From contig NZ_BKZV01000010.1 of NCBI RefSeq assembly GCF_008974285.1, forward strand, positions 1-64,000: a DNA stretch of 64,000 bases. The letters are read 5' to 3'. Below the pieces are notes generated by a model. It was not told the origin of the DNA and searched no databases. It was given only the letters and a program-made list of their open reading frames with translations. Source of the stretch: Thermogemmatispora aurantia (GTDB lineage Bacteria; Chloroflexota; Ktedonobacteria; Ktedonobacterales; Ktedonobacteraceae). Made by a program: the position numbers and the translations under genes. This document shows positions 1-7,892 of the stretch, in pieces; positions within the stretch are counted from its first letter, which is position 1; the number at the start of each line of letters is the position of its first letter.

Positions 1-526
<526 letters not shown>

Positions 527-600
527 GGGCTATTAGCTCAGGTGGTTAGAGCGCAGTCCTGATAAGACTGAGGTCCCTGGTTCGAGTCCAGGATGGCCCA
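527..600 (+). tRNA. tRNA-Ile (GAU anticodon)
   Basis: A full cloverleaf can be drawn. The acceptor arm GGGCTAT pairs with ATGGCCC, the anticodon loop CTGATAA carries GAT at 561-563, and the T loop is TTCGAGT. The discriminator base is A600. The next bases are CCC, so the 3' CCA is not encoded and has to be added after transcription. Its place between 16S and tRNA-Ala is the classical bacterial rRNA spacer arrangement. Confidence 0.96.
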
Positions 601-613
601 CCCACCCGCACAG

Positions 614-686
614 GGGGATGTAGCTTAGTTGGTAGAGCGCTGCCTTTGCACGGCAGAGGTCAGGGGTTCGAGTCCCCTCATCTCCA
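614..686 (+). tRNA. tRNA-Ala (UGC anticodon)
   Basis: Cloverleaf with acceptor GGGGATG/CATCTCC, anticodon stem CTGCC/GGCAG and loop TTTGCAC with anticodon TGC at 647-649. The T arm is CAGGGGTTCGAGTCCCCT. The discriminator is A686, followed by CCT, so CCA is not genomically encoded. Only 13 bases separate it from tRNA-Ile. Confidence 0.96.
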
Positions 687-749
687 CCTGAGGGGGTGCC
701 GGTTCTCTAGCGGATGAACTGGCTCGCTCAATTGCCCGCCTGTCCATGC

Positions 750-867
<118 letters not shown>

Positions 868-877
<10 letters not shown>

Positions 878-897
878 GCCTGGATGGGCGCTTTTTT
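868..897 (+). terminator. Probable intrinsic terminator of the rRNA operon
   Basis: The 3' strand of the 5S terminal helix can refold into a short CGCCC (868-872)/GGGCG (886-890) hairpin directly followed by six T residues (892-897). The position right after 5S fits the end of the transcript. The stem is short, so strength is uncertain. Confidence 0.5.
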
Positions 898-949
898 ATG
901 TCCCTCCTCCTGCTCCCTTCCTTCCCTATCTTCAGACAAAAGATAATGA

Positions 950-979
950 TAGACACCTACGCTGCGCTTCGCCTATAAT
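950..979 (+). promoter_or_regulatory. Putative sigma70-type promoter
   Basis: TAGACA (950-955), an 18-base spacer and a perfect TATAAT (974-979). It would start transcription near 986, about 137 bases upstream of the secreted hypothetical gene at 1123. Assigned by eye only. Confidence 0.45.
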
Positions 980-1122
980 AGATTCTGAACCCATGATGAA
1001 GGCGTTCTCTCTGCTGCCCCAGCTTGTGGCTGCCATGAAGTCGCTGACGCTGGCTGGTTGCAGATCGCCTTGCTCGCTATCCTCTCTGCCTGGGAGCTTG
1101 TTTGACTTGGGGGACTTGTGTG

Positions 1123-1605
1123 ATGAAGCCCTGGAAGCTGTTGACACGCCTCGCTGTGGCTGTTTTCCTCGTGTTGGTCATTGTGGCGATCTTTGGCCCT
1201 AACTTGGCCGATTTTGCCAGGGGCCTCCTTGGCAATGTGGGCAAGCCTTTCTCTAACACTCTGTCCTTGTCTTCCTCCAACATCCAGGCTCACCTGGTCC
1301 ATTCTCCTGATCCGACAGATGCCTCGGCTCCCTCCCCTTCTCACCTGCAAATCGCTGTCCAGGGCCTTAAGCCTTCTACCACTTATTACCTGACCATTGA
1401 TGAGGACAGCTGTGGCGGCCCCACTCTGCTTTTAGTCGGCTCGCTGACGACTGACGACGTGGGAACCGCCCTCAAGGATTTCTCGCTCAATCTCAGCGAT
1501 CCTGCGGGCCTGGCCTCGCGCAAGCTGTGGCTCAATTTCCATCGCGGCGACTTCAACGGCACAAGCAGCGCCTGCTCACCTATCGATACCTCACTGCTGC
1601 ATTAG
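1123..1605 (+). CDS. Hypothetical secreted or membrane-anchored protein
   Basis: No family is recognised. The 160-residue product begins with a short basic stretch (MKPWKLLTR) and a strong hydrophobic segment (about residues 9-26, LAVAVFLVLVIVAIFG), typical of a signal peptide or N-terminal anchor. The rest is polar, Ser/Thr-rich and likely beta-rich, with a block GLKPSTTYYLTIDEDSCGG near the middle and two Cys residues that could form a disulfide outside the cell. A TTG 21 bases upstream is in frame, but ATG at 1123 is preferred because the hydrophobic segment then starts almost at the N terminus and a G-rich stretch precedes it. It stands alone, downstream of the rRNA operon and convergent with the MidA-type gene. 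Confidence 0.7.
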   Translation: MKPWKLLTRLAVAVFLVLVIVAIFGPNLADFARGLLGNVGKPFSNTLSLSSSNIQAHLVHSPDPTDASAPSPSHLQIAVQGLKPSTTYYLTIDEDSCGGPTLLLVGSLTTDDVGTALKDFSLNLSDPAGLASRKLWLNFHRGDFNGTSSACSPIDTSLLH

Positions 1606-1638
1606 AGGCTCGTCGGCTTCGGCTGCGGTTGGCCACGG

Positions 1639-2766
1639 TCAGTGCTGCTCGCGGGATGGGACTCTGCGCCTCATGATGAGCACCTTGAAGTTGCCCAGTC
1701 CCGCAGGATCGGTCAGGGCCAGGACTTGTTGACGCAGGTTATACCAGCGCAGCAGAGCAATCTGCCCCTGATCCGTAGCTCGCTCTTGATCCGCTGCCGT
1801 GAAGTGGGTGCGACGAAGCTGTTCGAGTTCCTCGAAAATGCCCATGCGTTCTAGCCAAGCGCGCTGCGTAGTGAAGAGACGTAGACGAAGACCGTGACGA
1901 CGCCCTTCGTCAATCAGCGCACTGAAGTTGACATGGGCTGTGATGTCCTGCTCCCCGGGCCTCGCCAGGGGCTGCTCGTTGATGCGGTGTTTGTGGTAGC
2001 AGAGCAGGGTCCCTCGGCGCCGTGCGCGGCTGTAGAGGCGAGACGCCCGGTCTCCGTAGTCGATTACAAGCAGGAAGCCCTGCCGCAGCAACAGGGCTTG
2101 CAGTTCTACCCAGCGCAGGGCCTCCAGGTTGATCTCTGCCCGCCAACCATCGGGAAAGCTGCGCCAGCGAATGCAATAGCGGTCGAGATAGGTAACCACT
2201 TCCGGAGCTGACGGGACGGCGATCTCCCGCAATCGGCCTTTATCGAGACCCACATAGATCTCGTAAAGCTGCCCCTGGTGTACTTCGACGAGGTGGACCG
2301 GAAAAGCGTCGACTAGCTCGTTGGCCAGAATAATATGAGGGGCCCCGTCTTTCTCACTGAGCTGCTGCAGCGCCGTGGCAGACAGCACGTCTTCCCCATG
2401 ATGAAGATCCAGGCTTCGATAGCTAAGGGCCGCGGCAAACTCTGGCTGCTCTTGCTCTGCCCAGTCATGAACCCCTGTCTCTAACTCGCCTCGCCCGGCT
2501 CCCTGCTCCCAGACGCGGAAGGGCTGCGGATGGCCTAGCTCCTCCCACATCTGGAAGAGTTGACGCCCCAGGCAGTGGGCGAAGAAGTACCCGAGGTCGC
2601 CGCTCGTGAAGTAATCCCCAGACCAGCCGATACGTGGAGCGCCGGCTGTATAGTAACCGCTCTCTGGATCGTAGAGCGCCATGCGCATATATTCGGCGAA
2701 GGGCAGCGGCCCCTCGCGCTCGATGCGGGCGATCAGTCTCTGTTCAAGGAGAGAACTCGTGGCCAT
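1639..2766 (-). CDS. MidA/NDUFAF7-family SAM-dependent methyltransferase
   Basis: This 375-residue protein matches the MidA family (COG1565), whose eukaryotic member NDUFAF7 methylates an arginine of a complex I subunit. The bacterial substrate is not generally established. Visible features are the N-terminal signature PFAEYMRMALYDPESGYY (residues 22-39), the GDYFTSGD block (50-57), and the SAM-binding loop EQGAGRGEL (87-95). Length fits the family. Start is set at the ATG at 2764-2766, because the 29 upstream residues are low-complexity and lie before the conserved N terminus. It follows holA on the same strand, so the two are probably co-transcribed. Whether this organism's complex I is the target is an inference. 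Confidence 0.85.
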   Translation of the reverse strand: MATSSLLEQRLIARIEREGPLPFAEYMRMALYDPESGYYTAGAPRIGWSGDYFTSGDLGYFFAHCLGRQLFQMWEELGHPQPFRVWEQGAGRGELETGVHDWAEQEQPEFAAALSYRSLDLHHGEDVLSATALQQLSEKDGAPHIILANELVDAFPVHLVEVHQGQLYEIYVGLDKGRLREIAVPSAPEVVTYLDRYCIRWRSFPDGWRAEINLEALRWVELQALLLRQGFLLVIDYGDRASRLYSRARRRGTLLCYHKHRINEQPLARPGEQDITAHVNFSALIDEGRRHGLRLRLFTTQRAWLERMGIFEELEQLRRTHFTAADQERATDQGQIALLRWYNLRQQVLALTDPAGLGNFKVLIMRRRVPSREQH

Positions 2767-2899
2767 CAGTGCATTCCTGTCCTGGGAACAGCTTGATGAA
2801 GGGCTGGTGAGCTGCGTCTGGAAGGAGGCTAAATAAGCGCTTGTCGCTGTCAATAAGCTGACGCCCGGATCTGTGGCTGATGAGCCAGGCCAGCCGCCG

Positions 2900-4000
2900 C
2901 TAGGGACGAGCGGAGGTGGTGAAAAAGTGCATGAGCAGCAAATCGAAGGCGACCTCGGGACTGAGGCGACTGCGCTTCAAGGCCGCGTCTGTTTCGGCCA
3001 GCTGGCGATAGATGAACTCAAGCTGAGCCAGACTAAACTGCCGCACTTGCTGCGCAGCTCGCTCGGCGATGAAAGGGGCAATACCCAGCGTCGAGGCGAT
3101 CTCTGCAGCACGCAATCCCTTCTGCGTAAGCTCTTTGACGAGCAGGAGTGTGCGAACCTGCGAGAGCATGAAGCCAAGTAACAGCAACGGCGGCTGTCCC
3201 TCGGACAGCAAGCTGTGGAGGATGTCAAGAGCTTGCTGCTGCCTCCGCTGGGCCAGAGCATCGGTCAGATCGAAGATGCGTGTCTCCTGCACCTGGGCAG
3301 AGAGGGCCCGCACGTGAGGAACATCGATGGTACCGCCTTCACCGACGTAAGTGGCAAGCTTCTCCAACTCGTTAGCCAGCATGCGCGTCTGGCTACCGAT
3401 GAAATTCGCCAGCAGCGTCACCGCCTCGCGCGTAATACGGACTTTAAGCCGCGCAGCGCGCTCCTCGATCCAACGTTCGAGGGCTGCCCCTTTGGGAAGC
3501 ATACTTTTGATCTCCTGGCCGTAACGGCGAGCCGCTTCCACCAGAGGATGACGGGCCTCAAGTGCCTCATCAACCAGGAGGATCAAGGTAGTCGAAGCCG
3601 GCATCACAGGCACAAAACTGGCCAGACCTTGCTCAAAGTCAGCGCGCGACGTGCCCCCAGCTTTCTTGCTTCCCTTACGCGTACGGCTGCGCTTGCGCTC
3701 CTCGGCACCCTCTCCTGCCGCTGAGGCAGTCCCCTGATCGCTCTCAGTAGAGGGGCTGGCCGCCTCCCGCTCCTGAGCGGTCGAGGAACCACCCCGACGC
3801 TTACGGGGCAGCCCCTCGACAATTACTAACCGACCCTCGCTCAGGAAGGGCAACGTACTACACGTTGCCACAATGGTCGCCAGCTCGGTTTCATCGCCGT
3901 GGTAGGTATCCTGGTTGTAGCCAAAATCCCCCTGCTGACGAAGGCTTCTCAGCGCTTCGCGGCTGCTGAACTCGTCATCGCCGTGCAGCAAATAGAACAT
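2900..4000 (-). CDS. holA: DNA polymerase III subunit delta
   Basis: HolA is the clamp-loader subunit that opens the sliding clamp ring. The N terminus FYLLHGDDEFSSREAL is the typical opening strand and helix of the family, followed by the LPFLSEGRLVIVEG strand. Later come STTLILLVDE, the GSQTRMLANELEKLATY helix and the C-terminal collar helices (about 365 residues in all, slightly longer than E. coli HolA). Between residues about 68 and 120 there is a basic, Ser/Gly/Glu-rich insert likely to be a disordered loop. ATG at 3998-4000 is chosen; an in-frame GTG at 4015 would add five residues and cannot be excluded. It sits between a membrane protein and the MidA-type methyltransferase on one strand. 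Confidence 0.9.
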   Translation of the reverse strand: MFYLLHGDDEFSSREALRSLRQQGDFGYNQDTYHGDETELATIVATCSTLPFLSEGRLVIVEGLPRKRRGGSSTAQEREAASPSTESDQGTASAAGEGAEERKRSRTRKGSKKAGGTSRADFEQGLASFVPVMPASTTLILLVDEALEARHPLVEAARRYGQEIKSMLPKGAALERWIEERAARLKVRITREAVTLLANFIGSQTRMLANELEKLATYVGEGGTIDVPHVRALSAQVQETRIFDLTDALAQRRQQQALDILHSLLSEGQPPLLLLGFMLSQVRTLLLVKELTQKGLRAAEIASTLGIAPFIAERAAQQVRQFSLAQLEFIYRQLAETDAALKRSRLSPEVAFDLLLMHFFTTSARP

Positions 4001-4081
4001 AGCCCACTCATTCACTTACTCACTGGCCCTCAGTGAAAAGAAACACCCCCGGCAACCTTGCTGGCTGGCTACAGCCACGTC

Positions 4082-4453
4082 TCATTCGGGCAGGAGCGTT
4101 GTTTGCCGGCGCGAGCGGCGGCTCTCTGAGCGCGCGGCGAACCAGTCGGCCAGCATACCACCGACTAGACCCAGGACGCTGCACAGGAACAGCGCGCCGA
4201 AGAAGGTTGCCCCAACCTGGGCATTGGGCAAAGGTGTATCGAAAATCAGCGTATCGACCCAGCCCAGAATCGCCAGCAAGCCGATAAACGCCCCGATGAA
4301 AGCTCCCAGAAGCACAATCCAGCGCCGTCTGACCAGCACCACGCTGACCCAGAAGATCACAAAGAGTGAAAGGGGCAGCGACAGTAAGAAGCCGAAGAGG
4401 CTGGCCAGGAAAAGCCCATCGCTGGGATTAATGATGAGTGCTGGTCCTCCCAT
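4082..4453 (-). CDS. Hypothetical membrane protein
   Basis: A 123-residue protein with about three hydrophobic segments (around residues 15-40, 47-66 and 82-105) and a short basic, Arg-rich C-terminal tail (ARSESRRSRRQTT). No family is recognised. It begins 35 bases downstream of a well-formed promoter and ends about 80 bases before holA on the same strand, so it is probably the first gene of a three-gene transcript with holA and the MidA-type gene. Nothing in the sequence links it to replication. Confidence 0.7.
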   Translation of the reverse strand: MGGPALIINPSDGLFLASLFGFLLSLPLSLFVIFWVSVVLVRRRWIVLLGAFIGAFIGLLAILGWVDTLIFDTPLPNAQVGATFFGALFLCSVLGLVGGMLADWFAARSESRRSRRQTTLLPE

Positions 4454-4494
4454 AGACCTTGCATTGCCTCCCGCTAGCTAGCTTTTGCGTTCGT

Positions 4495-4523
4495 ATTATA
4501 CTGCAGTGCCAGAGGGCTGACAA
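4495..4523 (-). promoter_or_regulatory. Sigma70-type promoter of the membrane protein-holA group
   Basis: Read on the minus strand: TTGTCA (4523-4518), exactly 17 bases, then a perfect TATAAT (4500-4495). Transcription would start near 4488, giving a 5' leader of about 35 bases before the ATG at 4453. Five of six -35 bases and six of six -10 bases match consensus. Confidence 0.7.
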
Positions 4524-4726
4524 TAGCAGCTCCTCCTGTCCTCTTCGCTGACAGAGAGGAGGTCGCCTGACTTGTCGGAGTGTCGCCAGAGGGCTGAAAT
4601 CCTGCCGCTGACGCTCAAAGGCTACCTTCTGGCTCTGCAACACCTCCCGGTGCTCTGCGTATATATAGGCAGTCAAACCCTGGCAATAACCTTGTATCTC
4701 AACCGGACGAATTCGAGGAAAAGGCC

Positions 4727-5095
4727 ATGATGAATCGCATGACAACTCTGGGCTTGGACGAGCGTCTAGAACGGGTGCTTGCTTACGCGCTCTTCTGGAT
4801 CTCGGGCCTGATCCTCTTCTTAGTCGAGAAGAACCGCAATGTTCGCTGGCACGCTGCCCAATCGCTGGTGACCTTCGGCACACTTTCACTGGCGGTTCTG
4901 CTGCTTCAGTTCCTTCACGGGCTGTTGAGCCTGCTGCCCCTCTTGGGCTGGCTCATTGGTTTTGGTCTGAGTCTGCTGATCAATCTGCTCGGCTGGCTGA
5001 CGCTGCTGCTCTGGTTGTGGCTCATGTTGATGGCCTGGCTCAGGCCGGACTATCGACTGCCCTTCTTCAGCCGGCTGGCGGACAGCCTTGTGTAG
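4727..5095 (+). CDS. DUF4870/Tic20-like membrane protein
   Basis: This 122-residue protein resembles the DUF4870/Tic20-like family: an N-terminal helix (RVLAYALFWISGLILFLVE), the conserved charged turn EKNRNVRWHAAQSL (about residues 34-47), then two or three long Leu-rich hydrophobic helices. Function of the family is not settled. The GAGGAAAAGG stretch just upstream serves as ribosome binding site. A second ATG at 4739 is also possible. Its 3' end overlaps the convergent DUF92 gene by 46 bases. Confidence 0.8.
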   Translation: MMNRMTTLGLDERLERVLAYALFWISGLILFLVEKNRNVRWHAAQSLVTFGTLSLAVLLLQFLHGLLSLLPLLGWLIGFGLSLLINLLGWLTLLLWLWLMLMAWLRPDYRLPFFSRLADSLV

Positions 5096-6030
5096 CCCTG
5101 GCAAGGCCCGCTCCGTGGTACAGGGCTACGGCTGAGGACTGCGGCGATCAGGCTACCGCTCAGAGTAGCCAGGAGATTCACAACATCGTTGTTGACTCCT
5201 GGCCAGCCACGCACACGCTGGGTAAGGCTACCGCAGCGTCGATGGCGACGCTGCTCAGTCTCCTGTCCACAGCGCGGGCAGCGATAGACGGCCTGCAGAG
5301 TGGCACCGAGGAGACTGTCGACCAGACTGCCTGTAAAACCGCTGAGCCAGGTGATGGCGACTAGGAGGAGAGGTCGGTCAGGACCTGGCTCTCCGGTGCC
5401 GCCGGGCAGCAGGCGAGCCAGGGTGAGCAAGCCCTGCAGCACTATCCCTAGCGCCAGAGCCCCCGCCGCTGCGGCCAGCGTGCCCGGCCAGGAGACTGCC
5501 CCCGAGATACCGGGCGCTACTGGGCGCCCGGTTGTCATCAGGCGTGGAGGGCGACGGGTCAACACGCCCACTTCAGTGGCCCAGGTATCAGCTGTAGCGG
5601 TAGCTAGAGCACCGCCAAAGGCGGCCAGCCAGGGATCACAGCATGCGGCCCTGACCTGGTCCGAAGAGATCCTGGAGCGCCGGCGCAGCCCATAGCGCAG
5701 CGCACACCAGGTGGCTACACCGCCGTTAGCTGCCACTTGCAGCATGTCGCGAGCGCTGCCCTTGTTGGACTTCTCCGCCGCGATAGTGGCCTTCCGCTGC
5801 TGGCGGAAGCGAGAAAGCAAGCTGGAGGAGAGAAAGAAGAAGATAAGGGAGAGGCCCAGCTCCCAGCCACCTGCGCCGGCGGTCACCGTGCCAGTCACGA
5901 TAGCCGCTGGCACCCCGCTGCGACTAAGAGCGCCGCGGCGCTGAGCCAGCAGGCTGATCCCGCTGCTCACCAGTAGCCAGAGTAGGAGCCGCCACAGCCA
6001 CGGACGCCGGCTGGCGCTCCTTTTCTCCAT
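5050..6030 (-). CDS. DUF92 family membrane protein
   Basis: A 326-residue integral membrane protein of the DUF92 family (COG1836), which includes plant phytyl-phosphate kinase VTE6; the bacterial role is mostly unknown. Family traits visible: the N-terminal GALSRSGVPAAIVTGTV segment, the KSNKGSARDMLQVAANGGV motif (about residues 86-106), and AALGGALATATADTWATE-like residues around 135-152 (here AFGGALATATADTWATEVG). Several hydrophobic segments follow. The very Arg-rich ends are cytosolic. GTG/ATG choices do not change the conserved core. The 3' end overlaps the DUF4870-like gene on the other strand. Confidence 0.82.
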   Translation of the reverse strand: MEKRSASRRPWLWRLLLWLLVSSGISLLAQRRGALSRSGVPAAIVTGTVTAGAGGWELGLSLIFFFLSSSLLSRFRQQRKATIAAEKSNKGSARDMLQVAANGGVATWCALRYGLRRRSRISSDQVRAACCDPWLAAFGGALATATADTWATEVGVLTRRPPRLMTTGRPVAPGISGAVSWPGTLAAAAGALALGIVLQGLLTLARLLPGGTGEPGPDRPLLLVAITWLSGFTGSLVDSLLGATLQAVYRCPRCGQETEQRRHRRCGSLTQRVRGWPGVNNDVVNLLATLSGSLIAAVLSRSPVPRSGPCQGYTRLSASRLKKGSR

Positions 6031-6370
6031 CGCTGTTTCTCCTCCTTTGTCTGGCGAATGATAAGCATCTGTCCTATCTTTTGTTACAGAATGTCGACAG
6101 GGCCAGTTCTATTGTAAAAAGGGCCTTGCTCGCCTGCAAGGGGCAGGGAGTGTAGTCTGCAGAGGGGAGAAGTAAGTAGTACTTTTGGCTGGGAATTATG
6201 GATCTATAGTATCATATCAGTGAGCCTGGTCATGTTTATTATCAGGTAGATATAGCAATCGAGGCAGGCAGCCAGCGCAGTGCGTTGCGTGCCAGCAAAA
6301 AGCATGCTACACTGCGAGCGAGCCAGATCCAGGAGCGAAGGTGACGGCCTGGTGAAAGTGAGGAGCAACA
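6031..6370 (+). other. Intergenic region between DUF92 and zinc-ribbon genes
   Basis: About 340 bases separating divergent genes. It is AT-richer than its surroundings around 6060-6120 and 6180-6260 (for example TATAGTATCATATCAG near 6205-6220), as expected for promoters in both directions. No -35/-10 pair with proper spacing is clear enough to call, and no small gene is evident. Confidence 0.5.
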
Positions 6371-7867
6371 GTGATTAGGTGTAGCAACTGTGGAGAGCCA
6401 GTCGCTGCCGGCATGGCGACGTGCCGGCGCTGCGGCTTGCCTTTATCTGGCGGAGTTGGAAGTGCTGCAAGTGCTGCAGATGCGCAGAAAGGGATATCTC
6501 AGCGGTCAGAGTTGCCGGCCTGGCTGCAATCGTTGCGGGCAGGTGAGCGCCTGCCCGCGGGTGCTACCGGCCCCATTCCTCTGTCTGCCGCTGATTTGAT
6601 CGACGAGGAGAGCCTCCCGAGCTGGATGCGCGCGGAGCAAAAGGAGGATACAGCGGAATATCAGTTCCCGGGCAGTGCCCAGTTTGGCGGCCCAGCGGAC
6701 TACGCGGCGGCCCCGCCGGCGCGGGGGATTGCTGCTCGCTCTCTCATCGATGAGCAGGCATTGCCCTCCTGGATGCGTGAGGGGCAGGGGCAGGAGGAAG
6801 CGGGAGCGCGCGAGGGAGGACTGAGCGGCCAGAAGGATATTCCCGCCTCTAGCCTGGTAGAACCGGAGGCCCTGCCAGAATGGATGAAGTCTTTAGGGCC
6901 GTCAACGCTTGGCTCGGCTGCTACGGAGCCTTCTGCCAGGAAGTTTTCGCGACCCACTGCTTCGGAGTGGGGTCAGGCGGCAGGCGCACAGCCGGGGCTG
7001 GCTCCAGCGCCCGGGCAGCCTCTGCAGGCCCATGACCTGATTGATCCGCAGCAGTTACCGGATTGGCTCCGGGGCCAGCACTCGCCTACAGAGGCTGTCA
7101 CAAGACTGGGTGCTCCTGGAGCCGGGGGCGCTACCCGGCTGGAGGCAGCTTCTCTGATCGATATGAATGCGTTGCCTGCCTGGCTGCGTGAGGGTCAGCT
7201 ACAGAATGCAGATCCACGACCTGCGTCGCCCTCGCCGGGGGGGCAAGGTGGCCCGGTGGCCCCTCCTCCTGCGCCGTCTCTGCCCGCCGGTGGCCTGACG
7301 GCGGCCTCGCTCATCGATATGAATGCTTTACCCGAATGGCTGCGCTCCTCAATGGAAACGCCTGCTCCCGCTGGCTCTAGTGGACAGAATCCAATGACCT
7401 TACAAGAGCCTGGGCGAACGCTGCCCGATCCTATGCAACCGCGCGTGGAGAATATGCGCGTGCCCAGCCGACCCCGCACGGAGCTAGGTGTCAGTGAGCA
7501 GAGCGAGGCGGCAGCCAATGTTTTTGCTTCTCTGCTGGGGGTGGCCTCAGCTGCGCCTTCGTTGCCTGCTCAAGGTGCTGACCCCCGCTACGGACAGGGG
7601 GCGCCAATCTCGCCTTCGTCTGCTCCTGCTGCTGGTGGGGTGATGCCTGCTGCGCCGGCTGCTCCTCCGGGGTATCCCGCTACGTATATTGGTGCCAGCG
7701 CGAGCGCGAATCCTGCGCCGGCGGCCTCCGCATATGCGGCGCCACCTCCATCCGCATCTCCTCCAGGGCCAGGCGCTGAGGCTCACGCGCAGTCCCGGGC
7801 ACAGGCTCAGGCCCGGCCTGCGAAGCGTAGCTTCCTCGATGTGATTCGTAGCTGGTTCCCGCACTAG
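6371..7867 (+). CDS. Zinc-ribbon protein with six LIDxxxLPxW repeats
   Basis: A 498-residue protein starting at GTG, with AGGAG six bases upstream. Residues 1-22 form a zinc ribbon: C4-x2-C7-x10-C18-x2-C21. Between residues about 75 and 325 a 13-residue motif recurs six times (75, 124, 161, 222, 261, 313) with consensus sLIDxxaLPxWlRe, and a degenerate copy sits at 47-53. Spacers are long, Gly/Pro/Ala-rich and unlike each other. The last 170 residues are Pro/Ala-rich and presumably disordered, ending in a short amphipathic SFLDVIRSWF. This looks like a multivalent scaffold: one folded knob and repeated short linear motifs. Function unknown. It is 26 bases upstream of the MutL-like gene and probably co-transcribed. 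Confidence 0.8.
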   Translation: MIRCSNCGEPVAAGMATCRRCGLPLSGGVGSAASAADAQKGISQRSELPAWLQSLRAGERLPAGATGPIPLSAADLIDEESLPSWMRAEQKEDTAEYQFPGSAQFGGPADYAAAPPARGIAARSLIDEQALPSWMREGQGQEEAGAREGGLSGQKDIPASSLVEPEALPEWMKSLGPSTLGSAATEPSARKFSRPTASEWGQAAGAQPGLAPAPGQPLQAHDLIDPQQLPDWLRGQHSPTEAVTRLGAPGAGGATRLEAASLIDMNALPAWLREGQLQNADPRPASPSPGGQGGPVAPPPAPSLPAGGLTAASLIDMNALPEWLRSSMETPAPAGSSGQNPMTLQEPGRTLPDPMQPRVENMRVPSRPRTELGVSEQSEAAANVFASLLGVASAAPSLPAQGADPRYGQGAPISPSSAPAAGGVMPAAPAAPPGYPATYIGASASANPAPAASAYAAPPPSASPPGPGAEAHAQSRAQAQARPAKRSFLDVIRSWFPH

Positions 7868-7892
7868 GTGAGAGAAGAGGGGTGTTCTGGAG

